NCBI GenBank assembly: GCA_907163345.1
Contig: CAJQUN010000138.1
Coordinates: 1,364,001 to 1,428,000, forward strand
DNA: 64,000 nucleotides
Reading direction: 5' to 3'
From: Haberlea rhodopensis
Lineage: Eukaryota > Streptophyta > Magnoliopsida > Lamiales > Gesneriaceae
The notes below the pieces were generated by a model. That model had not been told where the DNA came from, did no database searches, and saw only the letters and a list, made by a program, of their open reading frames with translations. A program made the position numbers and the translations under genes. Shown piece by piece: positions 56,774 through 64,000 of the stretch. How positions within the stretch are numbered: the first letter of the stretch is position 1; each line of letters begins with the position of its first letter.

Positions 56774-58177
56774 TGTGATGTCCCCGAAATGATTAATTGC
56801 AATTAATGCATTAATTATGTTCATATGATTACTTATGTGGATAATTGAATTATGTGTTGGAATTGATTATCATGTGGAAATACTTAGTCACATGTGGGTT
56901 TGACCCGGTAGAACATTTCGGGATGCATTCGTTGCATGTTGGAATATTGGATTCCTAGTATGAATTGTTTGGAATGGGTTTTATAATTAATTGTGTAAAG
57001 CATGATCTGTATGAGTCTTAGTGCATATTAATATATTTAAAAACTCCACTTTTCTCCTTTTAATTCCAGCCACATCTTTGCTTCCTTATGTCATATCCAT
57101 CCCTCACCCTATCCAAAACCCCATTTTCGTTTCTTGGCAAGAGGAGAAGGAGAAAACTTTGGAAAATAGTCCTTTTTGTGATTTCTTGCAAAAATCTTGA
57201 AGCTCAAGTGAACCATCCCAGGTACCAACAACATCGAGAAGATAAAGTTCTTTAACTTCTCCACTTTTGAAATTAAGGTACGTAGTGAGACGTACGGGCA
57301 CCGGACGGTAAAACGTGTTACACTTTGGATTATGTATATCGTGGATAGTGAGTCCTTATATGTGATGGAATATGTGAAATGATAGTGTTATATCGTGATA
57401 ATGGGATCAATTATTGTGTTTGATTATTGTGTGGAGTGGAAATTGATGAATGTTCCGGTAGCCTTTATCTCCGAGCGAGGGAGGTACTTGCCGCTGTCAT
57501 ATGAAGCAATGGTGGTATGATATTTGCCGCTATCATGTCTAAGCGAGGTAACATGCCGCTGTCATTGTCGAAGCGAGGGATATCATATGATGCCGCTATA
57601 TGTCGAAGCGAGGGGTCCTAAAATTCCGCTGTTGTATTGGGACCGGAACAGTCACAATTCTAGTGATTAATGTGGAATATTGTGGTTATAACTGGAAAAG
57701 CGTTATCGATCATTATATTGTGAACTAATGATTTTGTGCATGAGTTTATGAAACATGAACAACAATGAAATGTGCTAATGTGGTAATCGAGGAGCATATC
57801 TATTAATCGTCTCATGCGCTTATTTATTTTATTAAGTTGAATTGTGTTAAGTAGTGATGTATATGCTCATGGTGAGTTGTTCCCGTAGGTACGCTTTTGG
57901 ACCAAGGGGGCTAAGGGTCGGGTTGAGACTGTGAGCTGAAGGAGGCGTGAAAGAAGATAGAATACAGGAATTTTTTGGATAGTCTCTACTCCAGGAGTAG
58001 TATAATTCTATCGCTTTAACATTCATTATTGAGAATGTAATTAATTAGCTTTTGAAGTTTGATTTTGGCCTGTAATCTTATTGAGCTCACGTAACAACCG
58101 GAACCCTAAGATGTCTTTAATGCATGTTTAGCCCTATTTATGTCTTGATTACTCTGTTAAGGTAGAGAGTCCTTACA
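56774..58177 (+). repeat. Element H 5' LTR, intronless form
   Basis: 1404 bp, TGTGATGTCCCCG to GAGTCCTTACA. It is related to C and S1 but shorter: the sequence passes from AGCTCAAGTG (57201-57210) straight into AACCATCCCAGG (57211), with no intron and no decamer. It retains the conserved block, the GCCGCTGTCAT array (about 57470-57640) and the hairpin 57986-58000 (loop CAG). Confidence 0.9.
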
Positions 58178-58181
58178 TTAG

Positions 58182-58193
58182 TGGTATCAGAGC
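58182..58193 (+). other. Element H primer binding site, initiator tRNA-Met
   Basis: TGGTATCAGAGC, four bases after the LTR end (CCTTACA|TTAG). Confidence 0.93.
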
Positions 58194-58372
58194 AGTGGTT
58201 AGAGAACCCGGGAATGAGTGAAGGGTAGCCTTAGCAATAAGTTGGCTAGGCGTTTACTTTGAAACATGTTTTGTGCATATGTATATAACTGTTATGCTAA
58301 CATGTTATGGCTTTCTAACGATGTATTACGTGAACTGTTTTTTGATATTGTTGTTAACCCTCGTGTTGCAGT

Positions 58373-59925
58373 ATGGCAGCAAATATCGACATAGGTGATG
58401 CAATAAGTGTCAATGCAAGTGTTGGGCGCACGAATCCCCTGCCACCGCCAGCTTTGGGCGAAGAGCCGTCTGAACAACAGTTATTACCGAGAGAACTGAG
58501 TTTGACACAATTTCTAGCATACCGACTCCCAACATTTGAAGGGACTGAAACAGGGGAACGGGCCGAGGAATGGTTGGAGAGGATAGAACAGATATTTGTA
58601 GCAGCCCCATGTGCAAAGACAGCCTGGATAAGGCTAGCAGAGTTTCAATTAGCCAAAAAGGCGCTAATGTGGTGGAAGACCACGATGATTGAACAGGAAG
58701 CTCAAGGTCAGGAAATAAACTGGAAGCTGTTTAGAACTCGATTTCTGACCCGATACTTCTCTGCTGCAGCACGACAGACTAAAGAGGAAGAGTTTACTAA
58801 TTCAAAGCAAGGTACTATGCCAGTGTCAGACTATGCTCTCCACTACTGTTCTCTACTTAGATATGTACCTCATATCGCCACTAGTACTCAAGCGAAGATG
58901 AGGAACTTTATGAAGGGCTTGAGGTCGGAGTGGTATGATAGGGTGATCACTTATGGCCCTACTTGTTTTGATGACGCCCTTGCACGGGCTGAGCTGGCAG
59001 AATTGGGAGTGGGTGCATACCCGACTGTAGCACCACCTCCAGCACCACCACATAGATCGACCCCCGAGAACTTGAAACCTAGGGGCGACAATTTTAAGCC
59101 AAGTGGGAACTCGTCGGCTTCCAGATTTAGTGGAAGATGGTCGGATACTCGTGGAAGAGGAAATCGTGGAAGTGATGCCCCGCCTCATAGGGGACAGTCT
59201 CAGGCTAGCAGTTTCGGAAAAGTTAAGTGTTTTCTGTGCGGAGGACCCAATTCAGTGAAAGGATGCTCCGCTTGTTATGAATGTGGTAAACATGGTCACT
59301 TGGCCCGGAATTGTCCTAATCGGGGAGGGCCACAGAACACTATGGGGAGACCTTCAGACAGGCCAGCGCAACAAAGACCACCATTTGCACCGAGACCATT
59401 GGGAGGACAGCCGTTGGGGCCACCTCAAGGGCAAGTGTACGCCCTAACCAGGGAGCAGGCTACAGCGGCTCCAGAAGAAGTGATAGCGGGTACGTGTCAT
59501 TTATTTACGCACCCTGCTTATATTTTGATAGATACATGTGCGTCACACTCCTTTGTGTCGACGAGTTTTGTGGAGAGGCACCGTATATGCACGTCTCCAT
59601 CACCCACGCCTCTTATGGTTTCGACACCCGCTGGAAAGAGTGTGATTGTAGATCGGTTCGTTATTGACAGCCTCATTTATTTTGAGGGCAACGAGTTGAA
59701 GTCAGATTTGATTATTCTGGGGATGTCAGACTTTGACTGCATTGTGGGTATTGATGTGCTGAACAGATATCAGGCAGTAGTGGACTGCAGACAGAGAACG
59801 GTGCGGTTCAGATCTGATTTGGGGGTTCAGTGGACTTTTTATGGGGATGGTTCTCGCTCGAGAATCCCATTGATATCGGCTATCAAGATGACTCAGTTAT
59901 TGGAACGTGGGCATATGGGTTATAT
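58373..59925 (+). CDS. gag: Element H Gag-protease, truncated by LTR I
   Basis: An uninterrupted frame of about 518 native codons from ATG 58373. The N-terminal region leads to capsid core FEGTETGERAEEWLERIEQI through LRYVPHIATSTQAKMRNFMK; then a basic Arg/Gly/Ser linker; two knuckles (CFLCGGPNSVKGC atypical, CYECGKHGHLARNC canonical); then retropepsin. The protease active site reads LIDTCASHSFV: the invariant glycine of D-T-G is cysteine (GGT to TGT at about 59537), which should abolish activity. The second hallmark FDCIVGIDVLNRY is intact. LTR I interrupts at 59925/59926; the last eight codons before the stop at 59951-59953 come from that LTR. It is the most complete chromovirus Gag in the window. 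Confidence 0.92.
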
Positions 59926-60438
59926 TGTGATGACCAGGGATTATAGATGTTAATCCCGGAGTGTTAATAACCCCTAAAGTTGTTTTACGTGGCGATTTGG
60001 AGTTTAATCGTGGTGTTGGGCCTTCTGGGCTCGTTTATTTGGATAGTTGGGATCGTTGGATCCCGAGGTTGAGATTGTATTCTCATTTGGGTGAAAAACC
60101 TATGAGTTGGGTTTTTAGTGTGACTCGGGATCTGGGGTGCTTTGTGTGGGCGGTAGGGGGTTTTGGAGTTAGAGAGAGAATTTTTGAAAACAGATGATTT
60201 TTAATGAATCATGATGTATTTGTGGGGCTATTAGTATTTCGGGGTATTTTTGCTACAAATACCAGTTGAACCCGAGATTTTAATTAAAAAAATTCATTTC
60301 AGCTCCTCCAGCCCGTCTATATCTCTCCTCGCGTCGGCCCTTTCCCGTCGCCCCCAACCCCCGCGCGTAAAAGCGCTGCGCCCGCCGCCATCCGGCGCGT
60401 CCGACCCGCCGTTGGCTTCGTCTCGTCCAGGCGCAGCT
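59926..60438 (+). repeat. LTR fragment I (F family, plus orientation)
   Basis: It starts TGTGATGACCAGGG and follows the F LTR (minus strand 40060 to about 39540), including the CpG-rich leader; the TATA box is mutated to CTACAAATA. It is cut at 60438 by G. The remainder should lie to the right of the window. Predicted target duplication TATAT (59921-59925). Confidence 0.9.
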
Positions 60439-61159
60439 TGTAGGGCCTTCCTACCTTAACATCATCTTAATACACAAAATTATGGACTAAACATGCATAA
60501 ATAACGTCTTAGAGTTCCGGGTGTAGCTTTGAGCTAATAAAGTTACAGGCCAACAATGAAATTTCAAACTTAACTCATTACATTCTCAATAATGAATGCT
60601 AAAGCGATAGAATTATACTACTCCTAGAGTAGAGACTATCCAAAAGTCCTGTATCCTATCTTCTTTCATGCTCCTTTTAGCTCACTGTCTCAACCCGACC
60701 CTTAGCCCTTCGGTCCAAAAGTGTACCTACAGGAACAACCCATCATAAGCATGTACATCGTTACTTAACATCATAAGGCAGTGGCATATAAATAAATGCA
60801 TGAAAATAATTTGTAACGTATACTTCCTGGTTAATCGTATTAACCCTCTTTGGTTGTCCCTGTCTCATAGCCATGCATATAATCATTAATTCTTGACATG
60901 AATGATTAAAATCATCTTATAAATATCATCATCATATAAGCATCATCATCTTATAGCATCATCATCTTATAACATCATCATCATATAAGCATCATCATCT
61001 TATAGCATCATCATCTTATAACATCATCGTCATATCATCATCATCATCATCATGTAAGCATCATCATCTCATAAATATAATAGTAAATGTACGAAATCAT
61101 AGTTCAGTAAACATACTGGTTATTCGTCAGCTTCTTTTGTTGACCCTGATTCACATTCG

Positions 61160-61460
61160 TACAGATGGACATCTTACCCTATCGTATGGCATCTTACCAT
61201 AACATAATATCGTGTGGCGTCTTACCACATGGGCATCTTACCCTATCGTATGGCATCTTACCATATCTTAATATCGTGTGGCGTCTTACCACATGGGCAT
61301 CTTACCCTATCGTATGGCATCTTACCATATCTTAATATCGTGTGGCATCTTACCACGTGGGCGTCTTACCCAATCGTATGGCATCTTACCATATCTTAAT
61401 ATCGTGTGGCATCTTACCACGTGGGCGTCTTACCCAATCGTATGGCATCTTACCATATCA
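61160..61460 (-). repeat. GGTAAGATGCC array in G LTR, 64-bp higher-order unit
   Basis: About four to five near-identical units of 64 bp (plus-strand starts near 61190, 61254, 61318 and 61382), each with four GTAAGAYGCC-type words on the minus strand. Confidence 0.88.
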
Positions 61461-61815
61461 TAACATCGTACCATTATATAGGCATCGTATTAACATCATC
61501 GTTACTTATCACAATCATTCTCATAGATATCATATCCTCTTTACTCATCATAAACATCATCATCATGAACGTACTTATCATAATCGTCATCGTAAACATC
61601 ATATCATCTTTACTTATCATAAACATCATCATCATAAACTTACTTATCATAATCATTATCATAAACATCTTAAATACTTATACGAGTATTGTGTAGTCAT
61701 AGTGTAAGAATATGTTACCGTCCGATGCCCGTACGCGTCTTACGTACCTTAATTTCCAAAAGTGGAGAAGTTGGAGAACTTTATCTCCTGGATGTTGTGG
61801 GTACCTGGGATGGTT

Positions 61816-62361
61816 CTACATAACCATACAAATCGATATTAGAAGCTAATCATAGTCCAATATCCAAAAATCCCACAAAAAAACATCAAAACACATATTT
61901 TTATATCTCGCGATCGATCGCCGCCCAGGCCCGATCGATTGCGAGACCGTACTGGACGTTGTTGAAATTTTCAACTCTTGGCGATCGATCACCACTTTTG
62001 GCGCGATCGATCTCCAGCCTCGCCGATCGATCGCCCAAATGTGGCGATCGATCGCCAAATGTTACTGGCGTCAACTGTTGGGTCGCGATCGATCGTCTGG
62101 AACGGGCGATCGATCGCCGATCCCTGTACTTCGAAAAAATCGCCATTTTAGAGCATTTTCCAAGCTCTACCTCAAACCATTCAAACCCAAACTTCTCTAC
62201 AACATCAACATCATCATAACACACTAAAACCACCTAAAACACTTCAAAAATCATACCCCAACAACATGCAACACATACCCAAAACAAACCCACATAATTT
62301 ACTTCAAAATCAACCCATTTCAACACCAAACATCATAAAACTTTTAGGAATGGTTCCATAC
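61816..62361 (-). other. Candidate LTR intron in G
   Basis: Donor AAGAG|GTATGG at 62361; acceptor GGTTATGTAG|AACCATCCCAGG at 61816. 546 bp, closely similar to that of B (548 bp) and M2 (526 bp). Confidence 0.68.
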
Positions 62362-62867
62362 CTCTTGTAGGCTCCAAATCCTAACAAAGATCACACAAAC
62401 AAAGTTTTTGTGAAGCTTTCTTCTTCCTTCCTTGGTGAATTTCGAAAATGGGAGATGGGTTAGGGTTGAGGAATGAATTGGGGATTTTAAAAGTGATTGG
62501 TAAAGTAAGTGGGTATAGAGGGAAAAGGGGGTTATAAGGTTAATATTAAAATTATACCCCAAAGTTAACATGATGTATAAAACACCCCGACATGGTATTT
62601 TAAAAGCATTTACAAAAATGCATTAAACTTCCACTAAATCATGCTTTCCTCATAATTAACCATCATCATAGTTAAATCATGTTAACACCTTATTTTCTAA
62701 CATGCATAACATGCACCCTGAAATGCAACCCCCGGGTCACGCCTATAATGTGATTAAGCATTTCAACATGATAATTAATTTCAACACATAAATCAATTAT
62801 CAACATAATTCATCATATTAACATCATTAATGCTCAAATTGCATATAATTAATTTCGGGGCATTACA

Positions 62868-62882
62868 TTACTCCCCTACTTA
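62868..62882 (-). other. Element G polypurine tract
   Basis: The minus strand reads TAAGTAGGGGAGTAA before the LTR start, the same as in B. Confidence 0.87.
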
Positions 62883-62921
62883 TTTCGTCCTCGAAATCGC
62901 ATGCACTTACCCAAAATGAAA

Positions 62922-63338
62922 CTAAACATAATTCATACCAGAAAATAGTTCCGGGTAGTGCTGCACCATATGTCGTTCCGTCTCCCACGTAGCCTCCTCG
63001 ACACCCCGACGATCCCACTGAACTTTGACCATCGGTATAACTTTACTTCGTAATCTGCGATCCTCACGATCCAGAATTCTGACCGGTCGTTCAACGTAGG
63101 ATACATCTGAGTCTAACTGCACTTCAGTAGGCTGTAATACATGAGACGGGTCTGGCTCATATTTCCGCAACATAGAAACGTGAAAAACATCATGAATCCC
63201 AGATAAAGACGGCGGTAGAGCCAAACGGTAGGCTAAAGTACCGATACGCTGCAATACTTCATATGGACCAACATACTTCGGGGTTAACTTCACCCGCATA
63301 CCGAAACGAACTACACCCCTGAAGGGTGAGATTTTCAA
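62922..63338 (-). pseudogene. Element G integrase tail and chromodomain
   Basis: 138 open codons: KISPFRGVVRFGMRVKLTPK, VGPYEVLQRIGTLAYRLALP, chromodomain VKVQWDRRGVEEATWETERH, ending QHYPELFSGMNYV. Almost identical to B (12257-12683). It is separated from the upstream integrase by a stop near 63358 (TAA in the position of the QVGDKVFLKI stretch). Confidence 0.9.
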
Positions 63339-63804
63339 GAAGACCCTGTCTCCTACTTAAAATGCTAGCGGCCGTCGCCGCTTGTTGGCATAGGTTGCTT
63401 GCCTATCCTGGGTCGCTTTCATCTTTTGGCGTATCAACTTAATCTTGTCTTACATATACTTAATCATATCCGGTTCTCCGACCGCTTTACTAGTCAAGTC
63501 CTCCCAATACAGCGGTGACCTACATCGTCGTCCGTAAAGAGGAGTTATTTGAATGCTCGTCTGATAGCTGTTAATATAGGAGGACTCCATCAGTGGCACT
63601 GAATCTTGCCACGGAGTATCAAACTCCAAAACACATGCCCTCAACATGTCCTCGAGCGTCTAAAGGGTACGCTCTGTCTGGCCGTCTGCCTGAGGGTGAT
63701 AAGTTGTACTCAGTATCACCCCTGTGCCCAAAGCTGTCTGAAGACCCTCTCAGAAATGTGGAGTAAACCTTGGGTCTCTGTCAGACACAATCGAGACTGG
63801 AACC
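63339..63804 (-). pseudogene. Element G integrase, C-terminal half of core
   Basis: It is readable from the catalytic SDRDPRFT segment (near 63785) through TYHPQADGQTERTL to MLRACVLEFDTPWQDSVPLM and YGRRCRSPLYWEDLTSKAV, with several stops (for example near 63663 and 63451) and a short in-frame loss before LYGRRC. LTR O interrupts it at 63804/63805, so the first catalytic aspartate and the zinc finger are beyond the window. Confidence 0.85.
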
Positions 63805-64000
63805 TGTGGGGTCTTCTCACCTTAACAGTGATTAAAAGACATAAGAAGGACTAATCATGCATTAAGGTAACATCTTAAGGTTTTGGTTGTTACACGAGCT
63901 AACAGGATTACAGGCCAAAATACAAAACTTCAAAAATAATTCATTATATTCTAAAAGAATATCATTAGATTTACACTACTCCTAGAGTAGATACTAATCA
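63805..64000 (-). repeat. LTR O, 3' end (minus), continues beyond window
   Basis: The LTR end ...GGTGAGAAGACCCCACA (minus) abuts the G integrase. The rest matches the end of LTR L (AACATCTTAAGG, GCTAACAGGATTACAGGCC) and contains the hairpin at 63990-63976. Predicted target duplication GAACC (63800-63804). Confidence 0.85.

Larger units (their letters stand above)
60439..62867 (-). repeat. Element G 3' LTR
   Basis: 2429 bp on the minus strand, TGTAATGCCCCGAAATTAA (62867) to AAGGCCCTACA (60439). It holds a candidate intron 62361-61816, a decamer cluster 61911-62125 (several copies mutated), the conserved block, GGTAAGATGCC arrays (61160-61460), GATGATG microsatellites (60910-61080, 61490-61680) and the hairpin 60632-60618. 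Predicted target duplication CAGCT (60434-60438). Confidence 0.9.

Overview
This is plant nuclear DNA made almost entirely of nested LTR retrotransposons; I see no host protein gene, tRNA, rRNA or CRISPR array. A plant source follows from the element families: chromodomain Ty3/gypsy elements (Tekay/Del-like), Athila/Tat-type gypsy elements primed by tRNA-Asp, a Ty1/copia element primed by initiator tRNA-Met, and an ORF of the 'putative plant transposon protein' type. An angiosperm pericentromeric or other heterochromatic block is the likeliest setting. The species cannot be named from sequence alone.

Left block (1-44155), from outermost to innermost. D (Athila-type, +) is seen only as its 3' end (41584-44155). 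It is split by C (chromovirus, -, 16117-41583). The 5' LTR of C is split by F (-, 22338-40060, target duplication AGTGG), and the 3' LTR of F is split by the copia element E (-, 24053-32899, target duplication ATTCG). The 3' LTR of C is cut by LTR fragment M2 (14737-16116), which is cut by chromovirus B (+, 6642-14736). The gag of B carries both a solo LTR S1 (6885-8973, target duplication AGTGA) and the non-autonomous Athila-type element A (-, 1-6641). The missing left halves of A, B, M2, C and D should lie to the left of this window in that order.

Right block (44156-64000). M (gypsy, -, decayed) carries LTR L (46536-49039). K (gypsy, -) has a 3-kb LTR and a decayed pol, followed by a copia relic P. 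N is an F-like LTR fragment. It is cut by H (chromovirus, +, near-intact gag), which is cut by an F-type LTR I, which is cut by chromovirus G (-), which is cut by LTR O at the window end.

Most coding regions are broken by frameshifts and stops; the cleanest ORFs are the gag of A and the gag-protease of H. The most unusual signal is a module of perfect CGATCGATCG decamers. It usually has eight copies arranged as four pairs with a 20-22 bp pitch, and it recurs in the LTRs of otherwise unrelated families (A, S1, B, L, M2, C, G, and more loosely D). In the chromovirus LTRs the module lies inside what looks like a spliced intron with conserved donor and acceptor (acceptor TGTAG|AACCATCCCAGG). One LTR (H) lacks exactly that intron and the module, as expected if spliced RNA had been reverse transcribed. 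The same LTRs carry exchangeable tandem arrays and a conserved hairpin near the 3' end.
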